A stretch of 47,825 nucleotides of DNA from a bacterium (GTDB taxonomy: Bacteria > Bacteroidota > Bacteroidia > NS11-12g > UBA955). Position 1 is the first letter of the stretch. The number at the start of each line of letters is the position of its first letter. The stretch is taken from NCBI GenBank assembly GCA_029945665.1, contig JAQSCZ010000017.1:1-47825 (forward strand), written 5' to 3'. Made by a program: the position numbers and the translations under genes. Below the pieces are notes generated by a model. The model was not told the origin of the DNA. It saw only the letters and a program-made list of their open reading frames with translations, and ran no database searches. Positions 8,470 through 17,557 of this stretch are shown here, one piece after another.

Positions 8470-9180
8470 CTATTTGCGCTCACAACAATTCACTTCACCT
8501 TTTTCCAAACTCGGAGAAACATAAGGAATACCCAAATTTAAACCGCGTATAATTAATAAACATGCAACGCCCATTATAATATATGGGCTAATTTTATTTA
8601 ATCTATTACGCACACCAATTGAAATAAATTTACCAAAAGCCATAGTGAGTGCCATAATAGGCATTGTGCCGAATCCAAATGCTAACATTAGTAAACTGCC
8701 ATGCAATAGGCTACCTGTAGCCAAAGAGGCTGCAATAGCCAAATATACCAAGCCACAAGGTAAATATCCATTTAAAACACCTATGCTTAAATAGGTTTTC
8801 GTAGTTTTAGGTGAACTAAGATAATGTGATAGGCGAAATTTAATGTTTTGTGTAAGCTTGGCTAATGCGGGAAATGTATAATGACTGAATTTCCCTAACA
8901 AGAAAATTGCTAATATAAAGACTCCAGCAACTATAGAAAGCCATTGTTGAAGATGGAAAATTTGAAAACTACTTCCAATCGCACCAAATACAATTCCAAG
9001 TGAAGCATAGGAGAGTGCCCTACCAAAATTATATAACAGAATGGCCGTTGTTTTTTTTGTACCTGCCAATTGTTGCACTGGTAGCGCTAGCGCTAAAGTT
9101 CCACACATACCGATGCAATGAAAACTGCCTAATACACCAATGCTCAATCCGGATAATATTGCAAGGACTATTGGATTCAC
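8470..9180 (-). CDS. TauE/SafE (UreH-like) membrane protein of the cbb3 operon
   Basis: A 236-residue polytopic membrane protein with about six transmembrane helices, read from GTG at 9180. The start overlaps the fixH stop as GTGA. The first helix carries SFHCIGMCG, the hallmark of this branch of the sulfite-exporter/UreH-like fold. It contains His21, Cys22, Met25 and Cys26, a set suited to Cu(I). The C-terminus ends in CCERK. NGYLPCGLVYLA is the second conserved block. It is the last gene of the cco operon. Such proteins regularly accompany cbb3 oxidase genes in Bacteroidota, and a role in copper or heme delivery is plausible but unproven here. Confidence 0.8.
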   Translation of the reverse strand: MNPIVLAILSGLSIGVLGSFHCIGMCGTLALALPVQQLAGTKKTTAILLYNFGRALSYASLGIVFGAIGSSFQIFHLQQWLSIVAGVFILAIFLLGKFSHYTFPALAKLTQNIKFRLSHYLSSPKTTKTYLSIGVLNGYLPCGLVYLAIAASLATGSLLHGSLLMLAFGFGTMPIMALTMAFGKFISIGVRNRLNKISPYIIMGVACLLIIRGLNLGIPYVSPSLEKGEVNCCERK

Positions 9181-9620
9181 TTTTGTACCATTAAATCTTG
9201 TTCCCTATAATAAGATTTATCATTGCTTTGCCATTGTAACCGAACCTTGTATAATCCGCTAACAAATTCTTTCCCATCTATTCTAAATACACCATTACTA
9301 TCCGGCTCGAAACTCAAATTTTTATCCTTGCTTTTATCGTCGCTTTTATAAAATTCGATGCTTCCTCTGGCAAAACTTTTAATCGTGTTTTTTGGCAAAG
9401 ATACTTGCACATACTTTTCATTCTGAGCAACCAATACTTCATTACTCGAAATAGAATTTAAATTTTCTGCTGCATCAATTTTTAATTGATATTTAAGTTC
9501 CTTGTCATAATAGTTGGTTTCAACCATTTCATTGGTTTGTTGAAAAGCCAAATAAACCATACTCAACATGGCTATTATAAATAGTGCGATTACGATTGTT
9601 ATTTTATGTCCCCAATTCAT
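9177..9620 (-). CDS. fixH: FixH/CcoH family cbb3 oxidase assembly protein
   Basis: A 147-residue protein with one N-terminal membrane anchor (ITIVIALFIIAMLSMVYLAF), followed by the family motif TNEMVETNYYDKELKYQ and a periplasmic beta-rich domain ending in SGLYKVRLQW. FixH/CcoH proteins are needed for assembly or stability of cbb3 oxidase. It lies 13 nt after ccoG and overlaps the TauE-like gene by 4 nt. Confidence 0.88.
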   Translation of the reverse strand: MNWGHKITIVIALFIIAMLSMVYLAFQQTNEMVETNYYDKELKYQLKIDAAENLNSISSNEVLVAQNEKYVQVSLPKNTIKSFARGSIEFYKSDDKSKDKNLSFEPDSNGVFRIDGKEFVSGLYKVRLQWQSNDKSYYREQDLMVQK

Positions 9621-9633
9621 TTGTTTGTTTTTA

Positions 9634-11037
9634 TTATTGATAAGGTCCTAAGAATTTTGATTGGATGGTCTGTAATTTCTCACCACCGCGATAGACACCA
9701 ATTTTGATTTTGGTGCTGTGATGTTGAATTAATGATTCAGGTATTTCTAAGAAAAAAGTGAACTCACCAATCGATTCTTCTTTTAATATAATGTCTTTGC
9801 TCCCTATTAGTTTTACAACACCCTCCAATCCTTCTAATCGAAGTGTTATCGGGATTTTTTCTCTTGTTTTATTGATGATTTTAGCATCGTATAAATTACT
9901 TATTTGATGGTTCGGCATTTCTTGATAGGTTTGACCTTTTACCCTAGTAATGTGAGCATCCACAGTTTTCCGACTGGCTATCATAATTACCATAACCACA
10001 AGTAGTACCGAAAGCAAAATGGTATAGGCTTTCATTCGGGTATTAAAATGGAATTTCTTACCAGTACTTATTTCATTTTCTGAAGCATAACGAATAAGCC
10101 CTTTTTCTAAATGAACACTTTCCATAACTTCGTTACATGCATCTATGCAAGCAGTGCATCCAACGCACTCCATTTGAATACCATCGCGTATATCAATACC
10201 AGTTGGGCATACCTGAACACATTTGTTACATCCAATACAATCGCCTTCTGTTCTTTCAACACCTTTTTTAAATTTACCACGCGGCTCACCGCGCTTGTAA
10301 TCATATGCAATTTGCATGGTGTCTTTATCGAACATAACACTTTGTAATCTGCCATATGGGCAAATAGTGGTGCACACAATATCGCGCACAAAAGCATATA
10401 CACCATAAAACAATAAAGTGAAAATAATCAATCCTGTGAGTAGTCCAATATGGTCATCAACAGGTTCACGAATAATTGCTATGACCTCATCGATACCTAA
10501 AATATAAGCCAAAAACGTATGTGCTATGGCAAATGAAAATACGAGGAATAAAAAATGTTTGAATGTTTTTTTGAAGATTTTTTCTCCAGTCCATGCCCCG
10601 TCATTTAATTTTCTTTGTTGATTGGGTGTACCTTCAATCATCCATTCTATTGGTCGGAATATAAATTCCATAAAAATAGTTTGAGGGCACACCCATCCAC
10701 AAAACAAACGGCCAAAGACTACTGTAAATAAGACAATGAATACTATAAAAGTTATCATGGCGATTGCGAAAATAAAGAAATCCTGTGGCCAGAAAATCTT
10801 ACTGAAAAGTATAAACTTACCTTCGATTATATTAATCATCATGAATGGTAAATCATTCATTTTAATAAATGGAAGGGTAAAGAAAGTAATCAGATAGAAG
10901 AAAGCTAAATACTTACGATAATTGGTCCACTTTCCTTTAGGTTTTAGGGCATAAATCCAATTTCTATTTCCCTTTTCTGTAACATTACTAATCCTGTCTC
11001 GGAAAGTTTCTGCGTGTAATAGTTCTTCGTCTGTCAC
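9634..11037 (-). CDS. ccoG: Cytochrome c oxidase accessory protein CcoG (FixG, RdxA)
   Basis: A 467-residue membrane ferredoxin-like protein. Membrane helices surround the motif GRLFCGWVCPQTIF and the second pair IVCTTICPYGRLQ. Two 4Fe-4S clusters are bound by CIGCNKCVQVCP and CVGCTACIDACN. After another helix comes a periplasmic immunoglobulin-like C-terminal domain. Established knowledge of CcoG is that it reduces Cu(II) to Cu(I) for insertion into cbb3 oxidase. It lies 7 nt downstream of ccoP. Confidence 0.95.
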   Translation of the reverse strand: MTDEELLHAETFRDRISNVTEKGNRNWIYALKPKGKWTNYRKYLAFFYLITFFTLPFIKMNDLPFMMINIIEGKFILFSKIFWPQDFFIFAIAMITFIVFIVLFTVVFGRLFCGWVCPQTIFMEFIFRPIEWMIEGTPNQQRKLNDGAWTGEKIFKKTFKHFLFLVFSFAIAHTFLAYILGIDEVIAIIREPVDDHIGLLTGLIIFTLLFYGVYAFVRDIVCTTICPYGRLQSVMFDKDTMQIAYDYKRGEPRGKFKKGVERTEGDCIGCNKCVQVCPTGIDIRDGIQMECVGCTACIDACNEVMESVHLEKGLIRYASENEISTGKKFHFNTRMKAYTILLSVLLVVMVIMIASRKTVDAHITRVKGQTYQEMPNHQISNLYDAKIINKTREKIPITLRLEGLEGVVKLIGSKDIILKEESIGEFTFFLEIPESLIQHHSTKIKIGVYRGGEKLQTIQSKFLGPYQ

Positions 11038-11044
11038 TTTGTTT

Positions 11045-12223
11045 TTAATTTTTAGGGGCTATTGAATCGTTGATAGTTGAATCGCTATTGTTTGATATTG
11101 ATTCATCTTTATAAAGATCGCCCTGTGGCTCTTTAGCCCCTGCAGGAGTAGTTCCCTTTAAAGATAAAATATAACTAGATACTTGTGCCATTTCTTTGGC
11201 CGATAGTTGATCTTTCCAAGATATCATGCCTTTTTCTGGCCAACCATACTTAATCGATTTGAATATATCTTTAATTGAACCACCATGTATCCAATAAGCA
11301 TCCACTAAATTGGGTCCAACTCCACCCGGAGCACTGCCACCAGTGGCGCCGTGACAAGAAGCGCAATTTTTGGTAGCGAATACTTTTTTACCAATCTCAA
11401 TATCATTCCCTGATAAGAAAGTAACCGAGTTTTCATCTACTTTATTGCCTTGTATGGCCAACCTTGCAGCATCTTCTTTAGCGGCTTCTGCTAATTCAAT
11501 ATTATATTCTTCAATTTGCAACGGAGATGATTTAAGGACATGGTAATTAATCAAATAAGCCGCCGCAATAATAATTGAGCCAATAAATCCAAAAACAAAC
11601 CAAGGTGGTGCAATATTGTCTAATTCACGGATGCCGTCATAACTGTGGCCTGTGTCAATATCAACTTCCTCTTTTAATGATTTAAATTTATTCATTTTAA
11701 ACCAAATTTTCTTTAGCCAGCTTTCTTCGCTTGTTTCAGTTGCACTATTGTTAGATTTTGCATTAGCAGGTTTTGCTTCATCTACTTGGTTTTTAATAAA
11801 TGAATTGGTTAAAAACGAGAAGAAAATGATTAAAACCGACAGTAGAACGATTACAATCACTAGAATCCAAGTGGTGGTTGAAGTCGAAAATAAATTGCCT
11901 GATTTAGGTCCTGCTGCAACCTCTATTGCTTGCGAAAAAGCTTGTTGGGAAATCATTAAAAACAAAGCCAATGCAGCCATTTTATTGATATTAGTGGCCC
12001 TTTCTTTTCTTTTTTTCGCATAGTCTACAGCCACCAATAAAAATGTTTTACTCGAAATATAGAGTGGCAATAGCAATATTATGGCAACAATTGTTAGTAT
12101 TGCATTAATATCTAAGCTGCTTTTGGCAGACGTAGCCGCAGTGTTTTCTGCACCAAACAAAATACAAGGTATCACAATTGCGAATAAACTTGATATTATT
12201 TTTTTTATATTATTTTTAGTCAT
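11045..12223 (-). CDS. ccoP: cbb3 oxidase subunit CcoP, cytochrome c with long membrane N-terminus
   Basis: A 392-residue protein. It begins with a signal-like helix, then the hydrophobic segments AILTIVAIILLLPLYI, WILVIVIVLLSVLIIFF and FGFIGSIIIAAAYLI, of which the last, preceded by DNIAPPWF, is the usual CcoP anchor. The cytochrome c domain has a single CASCH heme site (Cys287, Cys290, His291) and a late Met candidate in GWPEKGMISWKDQLS. Proteobacterial CcoP has two hemes; only one is encoded here, as is common in Bacteroidota. The extended N-terminus is also lineage-typical. It lies next to the CcoQ-like gene. Confidence 0.92.
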   Translation of the reverse strand: MTKNNIKKIISSLFAIVIPCILFGAENTAATSAKSSLDINAILTIVAIILLLPLYISSKTFLLVAVDYAKKRKERATNINKMAALALFLMISQQAFSQAIEVAAGPKSGNLFSTSTTTWILVIVIVLLSVLIIFFSFLTNSFIKNQVDEAKPANAKSNNSATETSEESWLKKIWFKMNKFKSLKEEVDIDTGHSYDGIRELDNIAPPWFVFGFIGSIIIAAAYLINYHVLKSSPLQIEEYNIELAEAAKEDAARLAIQGNKVDENSVTFLSGNDIEIGKKVFATKNCASCHGATGGSAPGGVGPNLVDAYWIHGGSIKDIFKSIKYGWPEKGMISWKDQLSAKEMAQVSSYILSLKGTTPAGAKEPQGDLYKDESISNNSDSTINDSIAPKN

Positions 12224-12227
12224 ATAG

Positions 12228-12398
12228 TTATTTTTTTGTATCCTCCAATGGTAAATTCTCTAGTCTTTCAATATCATTCTTATCAATACTGTATATCCAT
12301 AAAGTAACGATGGCAAAAAATGCAAAGAACATAATGAGCGATACAACAGGATAGATACTAACACCTGCAATTTTTTCTAAATAGGTTGAAAATTTCAT
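12228..12398 (-). CDS. ccoQ: CcoQ/FixQ-like small cbb3 oxidase subunit
   Basis: A 56-residue protein found by reading the minus strand between ccoNO and ccoP. It starts MKFSTYLEKIAGVSIYP, has one strong membrane helix (VVSLIMFFAFFAIVTLWIY) and ends in the acidic, Lys-capped tail ERLENLPLEDTKK. Size, topology and position between the catalytic fusion and CcoP are those of CcoQ, which stabilises the complex. Its ATG at 12398 lies 4 nt after the ccoNO stop, and its TAA is 4 nt before the ccoP start. Sequence conservation in this family is low, so the name rests on context. Confidence 0.82.
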   Translation of the reverse strand: MKFSTYLEKIAGVSIYPVVSLIMFFAFFAIVTLWIYSIDKNDIERLENLPLEDTKK

Positions 12399-12402
12399 GT
12401 TC

Positions 12403-14532
12403 TTATTGTTTTTTTTCTAAATTGATATCTGTTCCCAAACGCTTTAAGTAGGCTATCATCGCAATGATTTCTTTATTGCTAACAATTTTAATTCTCTTAC
12501 CTGCTCTCAATTCATTCGCAATTACTTCAGCTTGTTTAAGTAGGTCATTATTTGCCTCTGCTTCATAGCCTTCAGGGTAAGGAACACCCATTTTGCGCAT
12601 GGCATGAATTTTAGAATTAGTACTTCCAACATCAATATCATTTTCATACAATGACGGATAGGAAGGCATTACAGAACCAGGCGAGGTCAGAGTAGGCTCC
12701 AACATGTGGTTAAAATGCCAAACAGAACTAGGTTGACTAACACCTTCTCGCGCTAAATCTGGTCCGGTGCGTTTACTTCCCCATTGGAAAGGATGATCGT
12801 ATACGAATTCGCCTGCTTTGGAATATTCTCCATAGCGTTTTACTTCGTATCGGAATGGACGAATCATTTGTGAGTGGCAGTTATAACAACCTTCCCTAAT
12901 GTAGATGTCACGGCCTTGCAGTTCAAGCGGCGTATATGGCTTAACAGAAGCTATGGTTGGAATATTTTCTTTTACAAGAAAAGTAGGAACCATTTCTATT
13001 ATTCCTCCAATCGCCACTACAACTAAACTAAGTACTAACAATAAAATTGGTTTTCTTTCAATAAAACTATGCCATATTGAATTTGATGGTTCTTTATATT
13101 CTTTCTCTAGTGCCGGCGCTTCTGCTTCCTCAGTTGCTAAGAAAGATCCTTGCTTGGCCGTTTTAATTAAATTATAAATCATGATAAAGACACCCGTTAA
13201 GAAAATGGTACCTCCAATAGCTCTCATAACGTAAAAAGGAATAACCGTTTGAACAATATCAATAAATTGATATTGTAATTGGCCTTCTGGAGTAAAGGCT
13301 TTCATCATAAAGTACGAACGGAAAGCACTCCAATACATTGGAATAGCATATAGTAAAATACCTAAAGTGCCAATCCAAAAATGGGTTGCAGCCAATTTTG
13401 TAGAATATAATTTGGTGTTAAATAATTTAGGAATCAACCAATACATCATACCAAAAGTTAAGAATCCATTCCAACCGAGTGCGCCAATATGAACGTGTGC
13501 AACTGTCCAATCGCTATAATGCGAAATCGCATTGACATTTTTCAAAGACATCATTGGTCCTTCGAAAGTACTCATACCATAACACGTAACAGCTACCACA
13601 AAGAATTTCAAAACAGGATCCTCTCGTACTTTGTCCCAAGCCCCCCTTAAGGTGAACAAGCCATTTAACATACCACCCCAACTTGGCAATAGCAACATAA
13701 TCGAGAATGCTGTACCCAAAGATTGAGCCCATTCTGGTAAGGCCGTATATAGTAAATGGTGTGGACCTGCCCAAATATATAAGAAAATTAAACTCCAAAA
13801 ATGGACAATACTTAGTCTGTATGAATAGACCGGTCGATTCGCTGCTTTTGGAAGAAAATAATACATTAATCCTAAATAAGGTGTGGTTAAAAAGAAAGCC
13901 ACCGCATTGTGTCCATACCACCATTGCACCAAAGCATCTTGAACACCTGCATACCATGAATAACTTTTCATGAACGAAACTGGAATCTCAAATGAATTAA
14001 CAATGTGCAGCATAGCAACAGTTACCCATGAAGCAATGAAGAACCAAATGGCAACGTATAAGTGACGTTCTCTTCGGGTAATAATCGTTGCAAACATATT
14101 AATACCAAAAACCACCCAAATAAGTGTGATTAATATATCAATAGGCCATTCTAATTCAGCATACTCTTTGCCTGTTGTGAAACCCATCAATAATGAAACA
14201 GCAGCGCATACAATAATAAACTGCCAACCCCAAAAATGGATGTTTCCTAATTTGTTGCTCCACATTGGAGTCTTCAATAATCTAGGAATTGCATAATAAA
14301 TGCCAGTAAATATACCGTTACCAACAAAAGCGAAAATGACTGCGTTGGTGTGCACTGGACGCAAACGACCAAAGGCCAAATGCGGAAAATACTCACTGAA
14401 ATTAAGTACTGGAAATGCTAACTGAAAGGCGGCTATTACACCCAATAGCATGCCTACAGCGCCCCAGAAAATACATGCAATAGCAAAGAATTTCGGTAGC
14501 TTGTTGTCGTAGTAGAATTTTTCTAAACTCAT
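12403..14532 (-). CDS. ccoN: cbb3-type cytochrome c oxidase, fused CcoN-CcoO
   Basis: A 709-residue fusion. Residues about 1-470 are the heme-copper oxidase subunit I with the expected ligand blocks: RLRPVHTNA (heme b), WWYGHNAVAF and WAGPHHLLYTALPEW (CuB and neighbours), and WTVAHVHIGALGWNG (the two heme His residues). Residues about 490-709 are the monoheme cytochrome CcoO with CYNCH (Cys549, Cys552, His553), RPFRYEVKRYG and GPDLAREG. It catalyses oxygen reduction with proton pumping at low oxygen. In Proteobacteria the two are separate genes; the fusion is a known Bacteroidota arrangement and removes the stoichiometry problem. Confidence 0.96.
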   Translation of the reverse strand: MSLEKFYYDNKLPKFFAIACIFWGAVGMLLGVIAAFQLAFPVLNFSEYFPHLAFGRLRPVHTNAVIFAFVGNGIFTGIYYAIPRLLKTPMWSNKLGNIHFWGWQFIIVCAAVSLLMGFTTGKEYAELEWPIDILITLIWVVFGINMFATIITRRERHLYVAIWFFIASWVTVAMLHIVNSFEIPVSFMKSYSWYAGVQDALVQWWYGHNAVAFFLTTPYLGLMYYFLPKAANRPVYSYRLSIVHFWSLIFLYIWAGPHHLLYTALPEWAQSLGTAFSIMLLLPSWGGMLNGLFTLRGAWDKVREDPVLKFFVVAVTCYGMSTFEGPMMSLKNVNAISHYSDWTVAHVHIGALGWNGFLTFGMMYWLIPKLFNTKLYSTKLAATHFWIGTLGILLYAIPMYWSAFRSYFMMKAFTPEGQLQYQFIDIVQTVIPFYVMRAIGGTIFLTGVFIMIYNLIKTAKQGSFLATEEAEAPALEKEYKEPSNSIWHSFIERKPILLLVLSLVVVAIGGIIEMVPTFLVKENIPTIASVKPYTPLELQGRDIYIREGCYNCHSQMIRPFRYEVKRYGEYSKAGEFVYDHPFQWGSKRTGPDLAREGVSQPSSVWHFNHMLEPTLTSPGSVMPSYPSLYENDIDVGSTNSKIHAMRKMGVPYPEGYEAEANNDLLKQAEVIANELRAGKRIKIVSNKEIIAMIAYLKRLGTDINLEKKQ

Positions 14533-14553
14533 ATTTTGTTACGTTGTTTTTAT

Positions 14554-14703
14554 TTATTTTTTAAGTTCATTATCAAAAAGCATTCTCTGCGCTGGGCTTT
14601 GTTGGTCGTCGAATTGACCATCCTTAACACTCCATAAGAATCCAATTAAAAAGCCGCCTGCAATTAGTAAGCTTATAATTAATAAAATGATAATTACACT
14701 CAT
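14554..14703 (-). CDS. ccoS: CcoS, cbb3 oxidase maturation protein
   Basis: A 49-residue protein read directly from the minus strand. It starts MSVIIILLIISLLIAGGF, a single membrane helix, and continues FLWSVKDGQFDDQQSPAQRML, which holds the FxWxxxxGQFDD motif diagnostic of CcoS. CcoS is needed for heme and copper incorporation into CcoN. It sits 10 nt after the CBS-pair gene and 21 nt before ccoNO. Confidence 0.93.
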   Translation of the reverse strand: MSVIIILLIISLLIAGGFLIGFLWSVKDGQFDDQQSPAQRMLFDNELKK

Positions 14704-14713
14704 AATGATTGTT

Positions 14714-15130
14714 TTAATATTGCTCGATTAGGTATTTTATCATATCAGTAGTGGTAACTATACCAACTAATTGATCATTTTCTAAAACTGGCAATGCATG
14801 GAAATTGGCACTTGCAAAAATTTCAGCAACTTCTTTAATCGATAAGTCACTCTGCACCACCTGCGGTTGAGCAGTCATTACTTGCTCGAGTGTAAGTGAA
14901 CTAACCATGGCCGCTTCCGAACCTTCTTGATGTTCGAATAATTTGCCAAATGTTAATCTGTTGATATCAGTGCTGCTAATAATTCCTATTACATTGCGAC
15001 CATTCATTACTGGTAAATGGTGGATGTTATTTTCTTTAATAAGTTTGACTGCATTTTCTAAGGTCTCATTCTGATTAACAAAATGTACATTCTTGGTCAT
15101 GATGTGGCTGATAGGTTCTCTTTTTTTCAT
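14714..15130 (-). CDS. Tandem CBS-domain protein within the cbb3 operon
   Basis: A 138-residue soluble protein consisting of two CBS motifs only. The first includes ENAVKLIKENNIHHLPVM and VIGIISSTDI; the second includes SIKEVAEIFASANFHALPVL and LVGIVTTTDM. The linker is QEGSEAAMVSSLTLEQVMTAQPQVV. CBS pairs bind adenosine nucleotides and act as energy sensors. It stands between the copper ATPase (6 nt) and ccoS (10 nt), so it is transcribed with the oxidase. It may report AMP/ATP state to oxidase assembly or copper import; that link is inference. Confidence 0.88.
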   Translation of the reverse strand: MKKREPISHIMTKNVHFVNQNETLENAVKLIKENNIHHLPVMNGRNVIGIISSTDINRLTFGKLFEHQEGSEAAMVSSLTLEQVMTAQPQVVQSDLSIKEVAEIFASANFHALPVLENDQLVGIVTTTDMIKYLIEQY

Positions 15131-15136
15131 CTTTTT

Positions 15137-17557
15137 TTATAATTTAGAGGTTTGATTTAATTGATAATATTTCGATAGCCATTCGGTTAAACCGTAGGTT
15201 AAGGCTATTATTGTGATGGAGCTGCAAGGCATTAGTATAGCTGCAACTACTGGCGATAGAATGCCTTGAATAGCAAAATATAATCCAATGACATTGTATA
15301 TAGCAGATATTGAAAAAGTAATGTAAATAATCTTCTTTCCAGCAATGGCAAACTGAATAAAAGTATTTAACATTGATAGTTTTGAACTGTCAATTACACC
15401 ATCTGATGAAGGTGTGAAGTTATTATTAGTTTCGGCTACGGCAATGCCAACATCGCTTTGTTTTAATGCACCCGAATCGTTTAATCCATCGCCTATCATC
15501 ATTACATTGAAATGGTAAACGTTTTGTAATTCTTTTATATAATCCAATTTTTGTTGTGGACTTTGATTGAAAAAAACATCACTCTCTTTGCCCAACATTT
15601 CTTGAATATTAGCCAACTCGGTATTGTTATCGCCAGATATTAACGACAACGTATATTTTTTCTTTAATGCTTGAATAAGTTTAGAAACACCAAATCTATA
15701 CTTATTCGATATTGTATATTCACCTACAATTTCCCCATCTATATTCACTACTACCTTTGTGCCTTGCCTTTCCGTAAAATAAGCTCCACCAACAAAATTT
15801 GATGATCCAATTTTAATGTGCTTTTCATTCACCCAGCCCTCAATTCCTTGCCCTTCGGTTTCCTTAAAGTGCTTTACCATTGAGACATTTGGAACGTTTA
15901 AAAAATCACTTACTAATTGACTTGCAGGATGCGAAGATTGTTTTAATAATGAAGCCACATCCACTTGAATGGCATGGTTTAATAATTTACCCGCATATTT
16001 GACATTCGAACCTTTAGTTTGAGTAATTGTACCCGTTTTATCCAAAACAATATGGTTAATTCGAGACAGTCTTTCTATAATTTCGGGTGAACGCAGATAG
16101 AATTTATTAAGACCGAAAATCCTTAAAATATTACCATTGGTATAGTTCTGAGAAAGTAATAATGCACAAGGACACGCAACAATAAGTACTGTTGTTATGG
16201 CATTCCACATTAATTTTGTCTCACCCATTTTAAACCAATACATACCTGCTATCAATCCAATAACTAAAACAGCATAAGTGAAATATTTTCCAATAGTATC
16301 ATAACTACTTTTTTGTATGGATTCCTTCTTGTTAAATATCGGATTGTTCCATAAATTAGTTAAATAACTTTGTGAAACTTCCTTGACTACAACCAATTCT
16401 AATAAGCCTTCTAACTGTTTGCCCCCAGCATATACCAATTCTCCAATATTTACTTTTATGGGTAAACTTTCGCCACTCACAAAACTATAATCTATATTGG
16501 CATTGCCCTTCGAAAGGATAGCGTCTACCGGAATAATTTCATTTGAATATACCTGTATGAGGTCGTTGACTTTTACATTCGATATTTCTGTCGGTATCAC
16601 AATGTTATCTTTGATGACATTCAATGCAATTGGAAAAAATGATTTATAATCCCTGTCGAAAGAAATTGTTTGATAGGTTCTCGATTGCAACCAGCGACCA
16701 ATAAGCATAAAGAATACAATGCCACTCATGCTGTCTAAATAGCCATTACCAGCGCCATTAATTATTTCATATATACTTCTGATAAAAGTAATCACCAACG
16801 CCAAGGCTACGGGTAAATCAATATTGAGGTATCTGTTTTTGAGACCATACCATGCTGATTTAAAAAACTCTGTCGCTGAATAAAATAATACGGGAATGGA
16901 CAATAGTAAACTGATTGTTTGAAAAACGATTTCTATTTTGGTATCTATAAATCCATTACTAACAAAATAATGGGCTAAACTCATCATCATGATATTAGCA
17001 AAACAAAAACCAGCAATTCCTATTTTATACCAACGTGTACGATCAGTTTTACTGACAGAACCAGTTGCTAGTTCATTTAAACTTAAATAAGGCTCATAAC
17101 CAATACCCTCTAATGATTCAACTACACCCCTCAGTGATGTTTCATGGTGATTAAAGACGATAAAAACTTCTTTCTTTGTGAAATTTACCCTAGATGAAAT
17201 AATACCAGGATTAATCTTGTGAATATTTTCTAAAAGCCATAAACAACTTGAGCAATGAATTTGAGGCAGATATAGGGTCGTGTGGCTATTCTTTTGATTA
17301 GAAAAGTGAATCAATTTATTTTTGATTTCTGTATTGTCAAGAAAATTATATTTATCACTTCTCCTTGATTTATTTTGAATAACACCAGGCTGCTCATTTA
17401 ATTCATAATAATTACAAAGCTGATGATCTTGCAAAATTTCATAAACCATTTTGCAACCATTACAACAAAACAATTTTTCTCCAATGCCTATTGTTGAATT
17501 AAAAACATCGTTTCCGCAATGGTAACATTGTAATGATATGGCTCTGGAATTACTCAC
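15137..17557 (-). CDS. ccoI: CcoI/FixI copper-translocating P-type ATPase
   Basis: An 806-residue P1B ATPase. The N-terminus holds a zinc-finger-like metal domain (CYHCGN and FCCNGCKMVYE) and an HMA-like domain with IHCSSCLWLLENI. The membrane part includes the metal channel motif CPC (Cys462, Cys464). The phosphorylation site is DKTGTIT (Asp506), and GDGLNDSGAL is the hinge motif. It starts at GTG 17557, overlapping the upstream small gene stop as GTGA. CcoI proteins export Cu(I) to the periplasmic side for the CuB centre of cbb3 oxidase. Confidence 0.95.
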   Translation of the reverse strand: MSNSRAISLQCYHCGNDVFNSTIGIGEKLFCCNGCKMVYEILQDHQLCNYYELNEQPGVIQNKSRRSDKYNFLDNTEIKNKLIHFSNQKNSHTTLYLPQIHCSSCLWLLENIHKINPGIISSRVNFTKKEVFIVFNHHETSLRGVVESLEGIGYEPYLSLNELATGSVSKTDRTRWYKIGIAGFCFANIMMMSLAHYFVSNGFIDTKIEIVFQTISLLLSIPVLFYSATEFFKSAWYGLKNRYLNIDLPVALALVITFIRSIYEIINGAGNGYLDSMSGIVFFMLIGRWLQSRTYQTISFDRDYKSFFPIALNVIKDNIVIPTEISNVKVNDLIQVYSNEIIPVDAILSKGNANIDYSFVSGESLPIKVNIGELVYAGGKQLEGLLELVVVKEVSQSYLTNLWNNPIFNKKESIQKSSYDTIGKYFTYAVLVIGLIAGMYWFKMGETKLMWNAITTVLIVACPCALLLSQNYTNGNILRIFGLNKFYLRSPEIIERLSRINHIVLDKTGTITQTKGSNVKYAGKLLNHAIQVDVASLLKQSSHPASQLVSDFLNVPNVSMVKHFKETEGQGIEGWVNEKHIKIGSSNFVGGAYFTERQGTKVVVNIDGEIVGEYTISNKYRFGVSKLIQALKKKYTLSLISGDNNTELANIQEMLGKESDVFFNQSPQQKLDYIKELQNVYHFNVMMIGDGLNDSGALKQSDVGIAVAETNNNFTPSSDGVIDSSKLSMLNTFIQFAIAGKKIIYITFSISAIYNVIGLYFAIQGILSPVVAAILMPCSSITIIALTYGLTEWLSKYYQLNQTSKL

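Noticed and set aside
13514-13957. A 147-codon minus-strand ORF within ccoNO
   Set aside because: Same strand but another frame of a strongly conserved gene; Cys-rich and Phe-rich composition typical of a shadow.
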